From contig CAVPTB010000007.1 in NCBI GenBank assembly GCA_963708575.1, positions 1 through 64,000 of the forward strand: a stretch of 64,000 nucleotides of DNA, written 5' to 3'. The position numbers and the translations under genes are program-made. Under the pieces are notes generated by a model, which was not told the origin of the DNA, did not search any database, and worked only from the letters and a program-made list of their open reading frames with translations. This document shows positions 9,496 to 18,218 of the stretch, piece by piece; position 1 is the first letter of the stretch; every line of letters starts with the position of its first letter. The stretch comes from DASVWZ01 sp963708575. GTDB lineage: Bacteria > Acidobacteriota > Terriglobia > Terriglobales > Acidobacteriaceae.

Positions 9496-9662
9496 CTGCA
9501 GATTAGATGCTACGCGCATCGTCCGAGAGGCACAATTGCCAGTACCCTGCATAACTAGATGCCGGTGATCTCCAGCATTGGAACCTGGCTTCGGATGAAT
9601 CCAGCGCGCATTTGCTGAACTACAATCATCCTGAAACCTGTGTTCGATCCTGACAAAGCGAG

Positions 9663-10196
9663 ATGAACCCAAAAAGTGGTACCGACAGAGAATTGGTGAG
9701 TGATCGAAGAGAGCATTCGAGGCCGAACACTAAAGTTCGCAGGGCGCATGCCGCAGATTCCACAGCTATGGTTCCCTTAGTCAACGCGGCGTTCGCCGTC
9801 GAGACCTTCCTGGATGGTACCCGGACCGATGAAGAACGAATGGCGCAGATGATGCGAAAGGGAGACTTCCTCATCGCCCAAGATGAGACTGGCGCGATTG
9901 TCGCGTCCGTATACATAGAGATTCGCGGGAATCGAGGGTATTTTGGCATGTTGGCGGTACGCCCTGAAAAACAGAGAACCGGGCTTGGACACATGATGAT
10001 TGAAGCAGCGGAAGCCCGTTGCCGCCAGCAGGGCTGCACCCACATCGACATCAGCGTCGTTAACTTGCGCAGCGAGTTGCCACCGTTTTATCGAAAGCTG
10101 GGGTACGTCGAGAATGGCACTGAGGAGTTTCGACCTTCGCGGCCACTGAGGCCGGGCGTCGAGTGCTACTGCATTGTAATGTCCAAGCCGTTGTGA
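9663..10196 (+). CDS. GNAT-family N-acetyltransferase
   Basis: The 177-residue protein contains the GNAT fold. The acetyl-CoA-binding motif A is seen in MLAVRPEKQRTGLGHMMIEA, with the Q/RxxGxG/A pattern, and motif B-like sequence in LPPFYRKLGYVENG. The first 25 residues are polar and poorly conserved, so the true start may lie slightly downstream. The substrate cannot be told from sequence. It is transcribed divergently from the MacB-type permease. Confidence 0.85.
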   Translation: MNPKSGTDRELVSDRREHSRPNTKVRRAHAADSTAMVPLVNAAFAVETFLDGTRTDEERMAQMMRKGDFLIAQDETGAIVASVYIEIRGNRGYFGMLAVRPEKQRTGLGHMMIEAAEARCRQQGCTHIDISVVNLRSELPPFYRKLGYVENGTEEFRPSRPLRPGVECYCIVMSKPL

Positions 10197-10251
10197 GTCG
10201 TGGGGGCGCAGGATCTTTCTGGTATCATCCCTGCTCATCGGATAAGTCTGC

Positions 10252-12108
10252 ATGAAGACGCATAGCAGAGTCGCTGTGAGAATGTGTCACAGGGCACGCA
10301 CCGGCCGTGGTCTAGCGACTTCGAGCGGAAGCACGCCGGCCAGAAGACTCATTCGCATTCCCTCATTATTGTTATCGCTCCTTTTTCTGCTAGTTATCGC
10401 CGGCATATTCAGCCCGCGGATATCTGCACAAAGCCTCTTGCCGAAACAGTCCGCTCCCCCCGCCGCTCCTCAGGTTGAAACCGATCTATTGGGCCGGACG
10501 ACGCCGCGCGGCACTGTGTTGGGATTTCTGCAGACATCCCATCGCGGTGACTATGCTGCCGCTGCTGAATATCTGCAGATGTCTAAGGAGGATCGTCGAC
10601 TCCTCGGTTCCGAGATTGCAGAGAAACTGCAAAGCTTAATGGATCGCGCTTTCCAAGGGCAGGTGGCACTCATTGCCGATCGGCCAGAGGGAAGCCTGAA
10701 TCCGGCCGTCGGTGGCGAGCGGGAAAAGATCGGCGTTTTCCGTACCGACGACAGCGAACAGGACGTAGTGTTGGTGCGGGTACCGGGAAAAGAAGGCGCG
10801 CATCTTTGGTTATTTTCGGCCGAGACACTAGCTCATGTGCAGGAGCTGTATGAGCAGCTCCGCATGAATTCGATCGAGCAGCACCTGCCTTCGAGTCTCG
10901 TCAATAATCGGTTTCTGGGATCACCAATCTGGTTGTGGGTCGGTGTTGTCGTGCTGGCGCCTGTCGCGTTTCTTGTTGCGTGGTTATTGATGTTGATCGT
11001 TCTGTCGCCACGCCGGCTTTGGGAACGTTACGGGCGAGAGGACTTGCTGCCGCAGAAATGGTGGCAGGTGCCGACTCCGCTTTGGTTTGTTGTCGCCGTC
11101 ATTATTCACAGGATCGCCGTCGGTGCGCTAGGCATTCCGCTGCTCTATCGTTTCTATTACAGCCGGTTTATTGCCATCCTCATCGACTTCGGCGTGGCCT
11201 GGGTAGTCTGGCGGATTGTCTCCTGGGCGGCGCAACGCATCCAACGGCGCTCCGCCATGCGCGGGAGAGCCGTCGCTGCTTCGTTCCTGATTTTGGGGCA
11301 GCGCGTTGTCAAAGCTTTGGTGCTGGTGATCGCCGCCATCGTCATCCTTGCTGATCTCGGAATCAATACCACGACGGCCGTCGCCGGTCTCGGAATTGGT
11401 GGGCTAGCGGTGGCCTTTGCGTCGCAAAAGACATTGGAGAACCTGTTTGGTGGCGCGTCTGTACTCAGCGACCAAACTATTCGCGTGGGAGACACGATTC
11501 GAATGGGCCAGATTCAAGGCGTTGTCGAGGACGTCAGTCTCCGCGCCACTCGGTTGCGCACCCTGGAGCGAACCCAGCTCTCCATTCCCAACGGAACCTT
11601 GGCAACCGCGAACCTTGAGAATCTGAGTGCGCGTGACAAAATGTTTTTCAACGCAACTCTAGGGTTGCGCTACGAGACCACGGCGGATCAGTTGCGATAC
11701 GTTCTCGCAGAGATCCGCAAATTGCTTTACTCGCATCCCAGTATCGAAAGCGGTACAGCCCGCGTTCGCTTCGTCGCTCTGGCGGAAAGCTCGCTTGACA
11801 TCGAAATCTTCAGCTATGTGCTGACTCGAGACAATCCAATCTTCTTGGCGATTCGCGAAGACTTGCTGTTACGAATCATGGATATTATTTCGGGGGCAGG
11901 AACGGGCCTGGCCTTTCCTTCCCGAACGCTTTATATGTCGCGCGACAGGGGAACCGCTCAGGATCGTACTACCGTTGTTCAACAGGAAGTGGAGAAGTGG
12001 CGAGAAGACCACTCTTTGCCCTTTCCGGATTATCCGCCTGAGGTAATTCAAAAAATGAAGAACTCGATTCAGTATCCTGACGAATCTTCGGCCGTACGCC
12101 AAAAATGA
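10252..12108 (+). CDS. MscS-family mechanosensitive ion channel with long N-terminal region
   Basis: The 618-residue protein has an N-terminal export signal or membrane helix (SLLLSLLFLLVIAGIFSPRI), then about 160 periplasmic residues. Several transmembrane helices follow from about residue 225. The MscS signature is clear: the pore helix and hinge in TAVAGLGIGGLAVAFASQKT, followed by the beta-domain with GDTIRMGQIQGVVEDVSLR and RTQLSIPNGTLA. MscS channels open under membrane tension to release solutes in osmotic downshock. The periplasmic N-terminal domain, LLGRTTPRGTVLGFLQ onward, is of a type found fused to MscS channels in several phyla; its role is not known to me. Confidence 0.92.
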   Translation: MKTHSRVAVRMCHRARTGRGLATSSGSTPARRLIRIPSLLLSLLFLLVIAGIFSPRISAQSLLPKQSAPPAAPQVETDLLGRTTPRGTVLGFLQTSHRGDYAAAAEYLQMSKEDRRLLGSEIAEKLQSLMDRAFQGQVALIADRPEGSLNPAVGGEREKIGVFRTDDSEQDVVLVRVPGKEGAHLWLFSAETLAHVQELYEQLRMNSIEQHLPSSLVNNRFLGSPIWLWVGVVVLAPVAFLVAWLLMLIVLSPRRLWERYGREDLLPQKWWQVPTPLWFVVAVIIHRIAVGALGIPLLYRFYYSRFIAILIDFGVAWVVWRIVSWAAQRIQRRSAMRGRAVAASFLILGQRVVKALVLVIAAIVILADLGINTTTAVAGLGIGGLAVAFASQKTLENLFGGASVLSDQTIRVGDTIRMGQIQGVVEDVSLRATRLRTLERTQLSIPNGTLATANLENLSARDKMFFNATLGLRYETTADQLRYVLAEIRKLLYSHPSIESGTARVRFVALAESSLDIEIFSYVLTRDNPIFLAIREDLLLRIMDIISGAGTGLAFPSRTLYMSRDRGTAQDRTTVVQQEVEKWREDHSLPFPDYPPEVIQKMKNSIQYPDESSAVRQK

Positions 12109-12159
12109 ACACTGTGTATGGTTAGCCAACCAATTCAGAAGAAAGCGGAGTGATTCCAA

Positions 12160-12930
12160 TTGTCCATACAGCCGATTGTGAATTCCCCTGAACTTTTCTT
12201 TATAGTCCTGTTCATTGTTGCCCGTCTTGCCTATGAGGCCGGCTACGGTCTGGCTTCCTGGTCGAAACGAACTCAGGACGAGGATCATAGAGAACAGATT
12301 GTCAGCCTACGCGATGGGTTGCTCGTGCTCCTGAGTTTGCTACTCGGCTTTACCTTCGCGATGGCAGTTGGTCGATTCGAGCAGCGCCGGCAACTAGTGG
12401 TCGATGAAGCGAATGCAATCGGAAGCACGAGCCTGCGCGCCAGAATGCTTCCCGAGCCTGAGCAGACCAATATCAATCAACTTCTCCGCCAGTACGCCGA
12501 ACAGCGACTGCATTTCGGCCAAGCCCGCCTCAATTCCGAAGAGATGAAGGCAGCCAGTGATCAGTCCGAGGCGATTCAAAAGCAACTTTGGGACCTCACG
12601 ATTAGCGTCTCAGCTCGGGATAAAACTCCGATTTTTGGTCTGTTCATGCAGTCTCTCAACGAGACGATCGATCTTCATGCCAAGAGATTGGCGGCGTTGG
12701 AAAACCGGATTCCGGGGCTGATATGGATCCTGATCGCTTTCGTTGGGTCGCTAACTTGCTTGTGTGCGGGCTTTAGCAGCAAAAAGCGATTTTGGTTTCC
12801 CGCGCTCATCCTGCCGCTCATGATTGCGGCAGTCGTTGCGCTAATTTCCGATTTGGACAGTCCCCGTCATGGATTCATCCATATCTCGCAAGGCAGCATG
12901 GAACGACTGCAACAGGATTTGCATCCATAG
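12160..12930 (+). CDS. DUF4239-like membrane protein
   Basis: The 256-residue protein has four predicted membrane segments: residues about 10-30, 50-68 (GLLVLLSLLLGFTFAMAVG), 188-210 and 215-232. Between the pairs is a helical soluble stretch with EANAIGSTSLRARMLPEP, a pattern of the bestrophin-like DUF4239 family. The start is a TTG at 12160, placed by the ribosome-binding sequence GCGGAGTG eight bases upstream. It may be co-transcribed with the MscS gene 50 bp upstream, which would suit a role in membrane ion balance, but this is inference. Confidence 0.7.
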   Translation: MSIQPIVNSPELFFIVLFIVARLAYEAGYGLASWSKRTQDEDHREQIVSLRDGLLVLLSLLLGFTFAMAVGRFEQRRQLVVDEANAIGSTSLRARMLPEPEQTNINQLLRQYAEQRLHFGQARLNSEEMKAASDQSEAIQKQLWDLTISVSARDKTPIFGLFMQSLNETIDLHAKRLAALENRIPGLIWILIAFVGSLTCLCAGFSSKKRFWFPALILPLMIAAVVALISDLDSPRHGFIHISQGSMERLQQDLHP

Positions 12931-13105
12931 CGGAATCATTTTTGGCCTGGGCGAACCCGAGATTTTAACCTCTCCGCATGTTATGAGGTTTTGTTGGCTT
13001 GATGGGCAAGAACACATTCACGGAGTCTTGGCCGGATGCGAAGAAGCGAATCTCCGGCTCCTCTCGATAGCCGCTTCCCGTGGGCCTTTTGAGCGGCTCA
13101 TCCCG

Positions 13106-13111
13106 TATAAT
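13106..13111 (+). promoter_or_regulatory. TATAAT box just upstream of trpC
   Basis: A perfect TATAAT ends 12 bp before the trpC ATG. Transcription would start about six bases before the codon, so the trp operon mRNA would be nearly leaderless. No attenuator, leader peptide or T-box fits in that space. The -35 region is poor. Confidence 0.5.
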
Positions 13112-13123
13112 CTTGATCACACT

Positions 13124-13954
13124 ATGCCCGCCAGCCTGAACCAGATCGTCGCCGCGACACGCCAAAAGCTTGCCGAAAAGCAAGCTTCCGTGAACATCGC
13201 CTCGATTGAGCGCCAGGCAGAAGGACACATCCCGCGCGGGTTTCGTCGAGCTCTGGAATCAGTGAGCCGAAACCGCGTCGCTGTCATCGCCGAGTTGAAG
13301 AAAGCCTCGCCGTCGCGCGGGCTGATTCGTGCGGAATTTGATCCGGTGGGCATCGCTAAGGCTTTGGAGAGGGCTGGGGCGGCCGCTTTGTCGGTGTTGA
13401 CTGATGCCGAATTCTTCCAAGGATCCCTGGAAAATCTTGAGCTCGCATCGGGTGCTGCTAGCCTTCCCTGCCTGCGCAAGGACTTCATCCTCGACGAATT
13501 GCAAATCGTGGAGGCTCGGGCTCACCATGCGGACGCGATCCTCCTGATCGTGGCGGCTCTTTCAGCGACCGAGCTTTCAACTCTATTCTGTGCGGCTCGA
13601 CAGTGGAACCTTGACGTTCTGTGCGAGGTGCACGACGGAGATGAACTGGGTCGCGCCCTCGACGCCGGCGCCGACCTGATCGGAGTAAATAGTAGAGATC
13701 TGCGGACCTTCAAAGTTGACTTAACAACCGCTTTGGATCTCGGTCCGAGTATTCCCAACCACGTGGTGCGAGTTGCCGAAAGCGGCATTCACAACTCAGA
13801 AGACATGGCAAGATTGCGGGCTACAGGATATCAAGCATTCCTTATCGGCGAATCATTGATGAAGGCTGCGGACCCTGGCGAAGCATTGAAGGCGCTTTTA
13901 AGTTCGGAGCTGTTGATGACGGCCAACGATCGGAGACCGGCGACTCGGCCATGA
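13124..13954 (+). CDS. trpC: Indole-3-glycerol-phosphate synthase
   Basis: This 276-residue TIM-barrel enzyme converts CdRP to indole-3-glycerol phosphate in tryptophan synthesis. Signature segments are VIAELKKASPSRGLIR (catalytic Lys and phosphate site), ALSVLTDAEFFQGSLENL, LPCLRKDFILDELQI, IGVNSRDLRTFKVDL and VAESGIHNSEDM. The ATG at 13124 gives the normal length; an in-frame extension upstream is not conserved. It begins the operon trpC-trpF-trpB-trpA-chorismate mutase-DAHP synthase and overlaps trpF by four bases (ATGA). trpE, trpG and trpD are not in this window. Confidence 0.96.
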   Translation: MPASLNQIVAATRQKLAEKQASVNIASIERQAEGHIPRGFRRALESVSRNRVAVIAELKKASPSRGLIRAEFDPVGIAKALERAGAAALSVLTDAEFFQGSLENLELASGAASLPCLRKDFILDELQIVEARAHHADAILLIVAALSATELSTLFCAARQWNLDVLCEVHDGDELGRALDAGADLIGVNSRDLRTFKVDLTTALDLGPSIPNHVVRVAESGIHNSEDMARLRATGYQAFLIGESLMKAADPGEALKALLSSELLMTANDRRPATRP

Positions 13955-14625
13955 CGTGGGTAAAGATTTGCGGAATTACGAATTTGGAAGATGCGCTAGT
14001 TGCGGTGGACGCCGGCGCAGACGCGTTGGGATTTGTATTTCACGAAAAAAGCCCGAGAAAGATTGATTTTGTAACAGCTCGTCAGATTGTCGAGAAGTTG
14101 CCTCAGAACGTTGAGAGGGTGGGAGTATTTGTCGATCAAGATACCGATCAGATTCGTGGGATTGCGCTAGAAGTGGGTTTGTCTGCGGTCCAGTTGCACG
14201 GCGATTGGCTGCGGGACAGTGTTCTGAGGTGCGCCCACCCCGGCAAGGAATTGTTCGGTGTTTCGAAACTGATCGCCATGATTCCAGGAGAAACGTTGAA
14301 AGATTGGGCAGTTCCCGTCGGCAGCCGAGACGTGAGCAAGTTTTTTGCGTTCTTGCTTGATTCGCGAACTGATGGCGTGGCTGGGGGAACCGGCAAAACC
14401 TTCGACTGGGGTGCCGCACGGGGCGCGGTCAAAGAGATGAGCCTATCAGTGCCGGTGATTGTGGCCGGAGGGCTGAATCCATTGAATGTAGCCGAAGCAA
14501 TAAGAACATTACGGCCTTTCGGCGTTGATGTTAGCTCGGGAGTCGAAGCAATGCCTGGGAAAAAGGATCCAATGAAGACCCGCGCATTCGTGGACGCAGC
14601 GCGCGCAGAGAGCAACGCTACCTAG
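13951..14625 (+). CDS. trpF: Phosphoribosylanthranilate isomerase
   Basis: The 224-residue TIM-barrel protein catalyses the Amadori rearrangement of PRA to CdRP, the step before TrpC. Family motifs are KICGITNLEDALVAVDAGAD (general-base Cys), LGFVFHEKSPRKI, VGVFVDQDTDQIR, LDSRTDGVAGGTGKTFDW (catalytic Asp and phosphate site) and PVIVAGGLNPLNVAEA with DVSSGVEAMPGKKD. Its start codon overlaps the trpC stop, indicating translational coupling. Confidence 0.96.
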   Translation: MTWVKICGITNLEDALVAVDAGADALGFVFHEKSPRKIDFVTARQIVEKLPQNVERVGVFVDQDTDQIRGIALEVGLSAVQLHGDWLRDSVLRCAHPGKELFGVSKLIAMIPGETLKDWAVPVGSRDVSKFFAFLLDSRTDGVAGGTGKTFDWGAARGAVKEMSLSVPVIVAGGLNPLNVAEAIRTLRPFGVDVSSGVEAMPGKKDPMKTRAFVDAARAESNAT

Positions 14626-14638
14626 GAAAAGCAAAAGA

Positions 14639-15862
14639 ATGGCAACGGCAACCACTCCTAAAGCGGCGAAGCGTGGGAAGAGTCCGGCAACACAACCCGG
14701 GCGTTTCGGTGTCTATGGTGGACGTTATGTCCCCGAGACCTTGATGGCCGCTCTGGAAGAACTTGAGAACGCATACGAGAAAGCCCGCCATGACCGAAAA
14801 TTCCAGCAGCGCCTGCAAGGTTTGTTGAAAACGTTTGCTGGACGTCCGACGCCGTTGTTTTTCGCAGAGCGTCTTACCCAGAAATTGGGCGGTGCAAAGA
14901 TCTACTTGAAGCGCGAAGACCTCCTGCATACCGGTGCGCATAAGATCAACAACTGTCTTGGTCAGGCATTGCTTGCGGAACGGATGGGTAAGAGGCGCAT
15001 CATTGCAGAAACAGGTGCCGGACAGCACGGAGTGGCGACCGCGACCGTGTGCGCCCTCTTTGGTTTCGAGTGTGTGGTCTACATGGGCACGGAGGACATG
15101 CGGCGACAGGAATTGAATGTTTTCCGCATGCGGATGCTGGGCGCGGAAGTTCGCGGCGTCGATTCCGGATCTCGCACGTTGAAAGATGCCATCAATGAAG
15201 CCATGCGAGACTGGGTGACTAATGTGCGCTCCACTCACTACTTGTTGGGCAGCGTGCTCGGTGCGCATCCGTATCCCACGATGGTGCGTGATTTTCATAA
15301 AGTGATCGGCAAAGAAGCGCGCGCGCAAATTCTGAAAGCCGAAGGCAAGCTCCCCACCGCGGTTCTCGCCTGTGTTGGCGGAGGCTCGAATGCTATTGGA
15401 ATTTTTCACGAATTTATCAAAGACAAACGTGTGAAGCTAGTTGGCGTCGAGGCAGGCGGCCGCGGCCACAAGCTCGGGGAACACGCGGCACGCTTCGATG
15501 GTGGATCTCCGGGCGTTTTGCAGGGTACTTATTCGTATTTGTTACAGGACGAGGCCGGGCAAGTCTCGACTACACATTCCGTCTCGGCTGGGCTAGATTA
15601 TCCTTCGATCGGTCCGGAACACGCCTGGTTGAAAGACTCGGGACGTGCCGAATATGTTTCCGCTTCAGATGCCGAGGCCCTGGAGGCTTGCACCGTTCTT
15701 GCGCGGACCGAAGGTATTATTCCCGCACTCGAGTCGGCCCATGCGGTAGCGGAAGTAATGAAGCGAGCGCCTAAGATGAAGAAGTCGGACATTGCCATCG
15801 TGAATGTTTCCGGACGCGGTGACAAGGACATCGGAATTCTGCGCGAAAACCTAGCTCTGTGA
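14639..15862 (+). CDS. trpB: Tryptophan synthase beta chain
   Basis: This 407-residue PLP enzyme joins indole and serine to make tryptophan. The PLP lysine lies in KREDLLHTGAHKINNCLGQA, the phosphate-binding glycine loop in CVGGGSNAIGIFHEF, and the catalytic Glu region in IIAETGAGQHGVATATVCAL. FGVYGGRYVPETLMAAL marks the standard N-terminus, preceded by an about 25-residue basic leader. The start follows a GGAAAAG ribosome-binding site 13 bp after trpF. Confidence 0.97.
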   Translation: MATATTPKAAKRGKSPATQPGRFGVYGGRYVPETLMAALEELENAYEKARHDRKFQQRLQGLLKTFAGRPTPLFFAERLTQKLGGAKIYLKREDLLHTGAHKINNCLGQALLAERMGKRRIIAETGAGQHGVATATVCALFGFECVVYMGTEDMRRQELNVFRMRMLGAEVRGVDSGSRTLKDAINEAMRDWVTNVRSTHYLLGSVLGAHPYPTMVRDFHKVIGKEARAQILKAEGKLPTAVLACVGGGSNAIGIFHEFIKDKRVKLVGVEAGGRGHKLGEHAARFDGGSPGVLQGTYSYLLQDEAGQVSTTHSVSAGLDYPSIGPEHAWLKDSGRAEYVSASDAEALEACTVLARTEGIIPALESAHAVAEVMKRAPKMKKSDIAIVNVSGRGDKDIGILRENLAL

Positions 15863-15912
15863 TGTGGATCGACGATTTCTCTTAACAGGTATTCACAGTC
15901 AAGTCTCAAGTC

Positions 15913-16677
15913 ATGGCTCTCTCTTTTGAAAAGCGACCATCACTCGTTGCCTACGTTACCTGCGGCGACCCCAACCTCGCGGTCACGCGGGACATCGTTC
16001 TGTCAGCCATTGACGCGGGTGCAAGTATTATTGAGCTTGGCGTCCCCTTCAGCGATCCTCTTGCTGACGGCCCAGTCATTCAACGTGCCAGCCAACGTGC
16101 TCTCACCTCGGGAACTACCGTCGAACAGGTGATTCAGCTGGCCAAAGAAGTGCGAAAACAGTCACAAGCTGGGCTGATTATCTTTTCCTATCTCAATCCG
16201 ATTTTGCGGATGGGGCTGGCCCGGTTCAGTGCCGCAGCTCAAGATGCTGGAATCGACGGAGCACTGGTCACTGATTTACCAATTGAAGAAGCTGATCCAT
16301 ATATCGAGGAAATGCGGCGGCGAAAATTGGCGACGGTTTTCCTGGCCGCACCGACGAGCACTGACGCGCGATTGAAGGCAATCGCAAAAGCTTCCACTGG
16401 TTTTATTTACGCAGTCTCCCGTACCGGCGTCACCGGCGCCCGGCAGCAGTTGCCCGTTGCTGCCCAGCAACTAGTGCGCCGAATCCGCAAATATTCGCAA
16501 CTTCCAGTTGCCGTGGGTTTTGGCATATCCACGCCCGATCAGTACGCAGCGGTGGGAGAGTTCGCGGAGGCGGCCGTCGTCGGTAGCGCGATTGTCGAGA
16601 CCATCGAGCGAAATCCCGGGAAGGAAGCCGAAGCTGTGGCAGAATTTATAAACAGGTTGCTTGGAACCGATCGTTAG
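15913..16677 (+). CDS. trpA: Tryptophan synthase alpha chain
   Basis: This 254-residue TIM-barrel protein cleaves indole-3-glycerol phosphate and passes indole to TrpB. The catalytic Glu is in IIELGVPFSDPLADGPVIQ, the catalytic Asp in DGALVTDLPIEEAD, and the phosphate-binding segments are SRTGVTGAR and GFGISTPDQ with VVGSAIVE. It lies 50 bp after trpB in the same operon. Confidence 0.96.
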   Translation: MALSFEKRPSLVAYVTCGDPNLAVTRDIVLSAIDAGASIIELGVPFSDPLADGPVIQRASQRALTSGTTVEQVIQLAKEVRKQSQAGLIIFSYLNPILRMGLARFSAAAQDAGIDGALVTDLPIEEADPYIEEMRRRKLATVFLAAPTSTDARLKAIAKASTGFIYAVSRTGVTGARQQLPVAAQQLVRRIRKYSQLPVAVGFGISTPDQYAAVGEFAEAAVVGSAIVETIERNPGKEAEAVAEFINRLLGTDR

Positions 16678-16689
16678 CCTCGACGCTCT

Positions 16690-17013
16690 ATGGACATCTC
16701 TGATTGGCGCAAGAAGATCGACGAGTTGGACGCCAGGCTGGTGGAACTTATTAGCCAGCGCGCTCAGGCTGCGCACGAGATTGGCAAGTTGAAACGTGAA
16801 GCGCGAATGCCCATTTACGAGCCCGACCGCGAACGCACCGTGTTCGATCACGTTCGGAAGGTAAATCCTGGGCCGCTTCCGGATCACGATCTGTTGAATA
16901 TTTACGAGCGCATCATGGATATCATGCGCCAAATTCAGCAGGAGGAGATTGCGCCACAGAAATCTGCCGAGGGCGCGCACGACACCGAAATCGATTCAGA
17001 GGTCAATGACTAA
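16690..17013 (+). CDS. Chorismate mutase, AroQ class
   Basis: The 107-residue all-helical protein matches AroQ-type chorismate mutase: DWRKKIDELDARLVELISQR at the start (active-site Arg of helix 1), then AHEIGKLKREARMPIYEPDRE and a third helix MDIMRQIQQEE. It converts chorismate to prephenate for phenylalanine and tyrosine. The gene is 12 bp after trpA and 57 bp before DAHP synthase. In other bacteria such free-standing mutases form a complex with type-I-beta DAHP synthase that couples feedback control; that pairing is plausible here. Confidence 0.9.
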   Translation: MDISDWRKKIDELDARLVELISQRAQAAHEIGKLKREARMPIYEPDRERTVFDHVRKVNPGPLPDHDLLNIYERIMDIMRQIQQEEIAPQKSAEGAHDTEIDSEVND

Positions 17014-17070
17014 CCGAGATCCTGGCTGCTGGCTCACCGGCAACGTGATCCAAGCCGAAAGCTCCATTCT

Positions 17071-18090
17071 ATGATCGTTGCGATGCAAGAAAGGGCGACT
17101 GAAGAGCAAGTCCAGCGGGTGATTGAGCACCTGGTAGAAATGGGCTTTTCCGTCCATCGCACTACTGGAGCGCGGCAAACCGTACTGGCTGCTGTAGGCG
17201 CTCGCGCCGATTTCGATACACGCGATTTGGCAGTGTTTGCTGGAGTCCAAGACGTTCACCGCATCAGTGCGCCCTACAAGCTGGCTGGCCGGAGCTTTCG
17301 CCCCGAGGGCACGGTTGTCTCTTTTTCAAACGGGGTAAGGATCGGCGGCAACGAAGTCCTCATGATGGCTGGCCCTTGCTCCGTCGAGTCTCGCGAACAG
17401 CTCTTCACCGTCGCTGAGGTCGTTGCGAAAGGCGGAGCGAAAGCCCTTCGTGGCGGAGCCTTCAAGCCTCGCAGTTCACCTTATTCATTTCAGGGACTCG
17501 GCTTGGAGGCGTTGAAGATCCTTCGTGACGCGGGCGACCGGTTCAATTTGCTGGTGATTAGCGAAGTCATGGAGATCTCGCAGATTGCTATCATGCAGCC
17601 GTTCGTCGATATTTTTCAGGTCGGCGCGCGAAACATGCAGAATTTCAATCTCCTACGCGAGTTGGGGAAGGTCCGCAAGCCTGTGCTACTCAAAAGAGGG
17701 ATCGCTGCGACCTTGGAAGAACTGCTCCTTTCTGCGGAATATATCCTCGCCGGCGGCAATTACGACGTCATTCTTTGCGAGCGCGGTATTCGGACCTTTG
17801 AGACTTACACTCGCAACACCCTGGATATTTCTGCGATTCCGATCATTCATAAGCTTTCGCATCTACCGATCGCATCGGACCCATCTCACGGTACAGGTCG
17901 CCGTGACAAAGTAGCTCCGATGGCCCGCGCCTCGGTGGCTGCGGGAGCGGATGCCTTGCTCGTCGAGGTACATCACGACCCCGACAAGGCTTTGTCCGAC
18001 GGTGCACAATCTCTTTATCCTCAGCAGTTTTCCGAACTGATGGAGCAATTACGAATCATCGCTCCAGCCGTCGGACGTACGGTGGCGTGA
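17071..18090 (+). CDS. aroF: 3-Deoxy-7-phosphoheptulonate (DAHP) synthase, type I-beta
   Basis: The 339-residue enzyme condenses phosphoenolpyruvate and erythrose-4-phosphate, the first step of the shikimate pathway. Residues 1-75 form the ferredoxin-like regulatory domain found in Thermotoga-type enzymes. The barrel then shows MAGPCSVESREQ, RGGAFKPRSSPYSFQGLG, VGARNMQNF, LLKRGIAATLEE and SDPSHGTGRRD, with PEP and metal ligands. The presence of the regulatory domain suggests feedback inhibition by aromatic amino acids. Placing this gene in a trp operon with chorismate mutase links pathway entry to both branches. Confidence 0.95.
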   Translation: MIVAMQERATEEQVQRVIEHLVEMGFSVHRTTGARQTVLAAVGARADFDTRDLAVFAGVQDVHRISAPYKLAGRSFRPEGTVVSFSNGVRIGGNEVLMMAGPCSVESREQLFTVAEVVAKGGAKALRGGAFKPRSSPYSFQGLGLEALKILRDAGDRFNLLVISEVMEISQIAIMQPFVDIFQVGARNMQNFNLLRELGKVRKPVLLKRGIAATLEELLLSAEYILAGGNYDVILCERGIRTFETYTRNTLDISAIPIIHKLSHLPIASDPSHGTGRRDKVAPMARASVAAGADALLVEVHHDPDKALSDGAQSLYPQQFSELMEQLRIIAPAVGRTVA

Positions 18091-18218
18091 GCGAGTCCCC
18101 CGAATATCAACAATTGTTAAGTGTCTCCTGCTCCGCGAATTTGGCAGCTAACGTTTGTAAGCTGTCTTGCCAATCTGCTACCCTGCGGTGACTTCTGTCG
18201 AACGAGGAAAACGCACCA

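Noticed and set aside
13112..13123. trp attenuator or leader peptide before trpC
   Set aside because: The likely promoter lies only 12 bp before the start codon, leaving no room for a leader.
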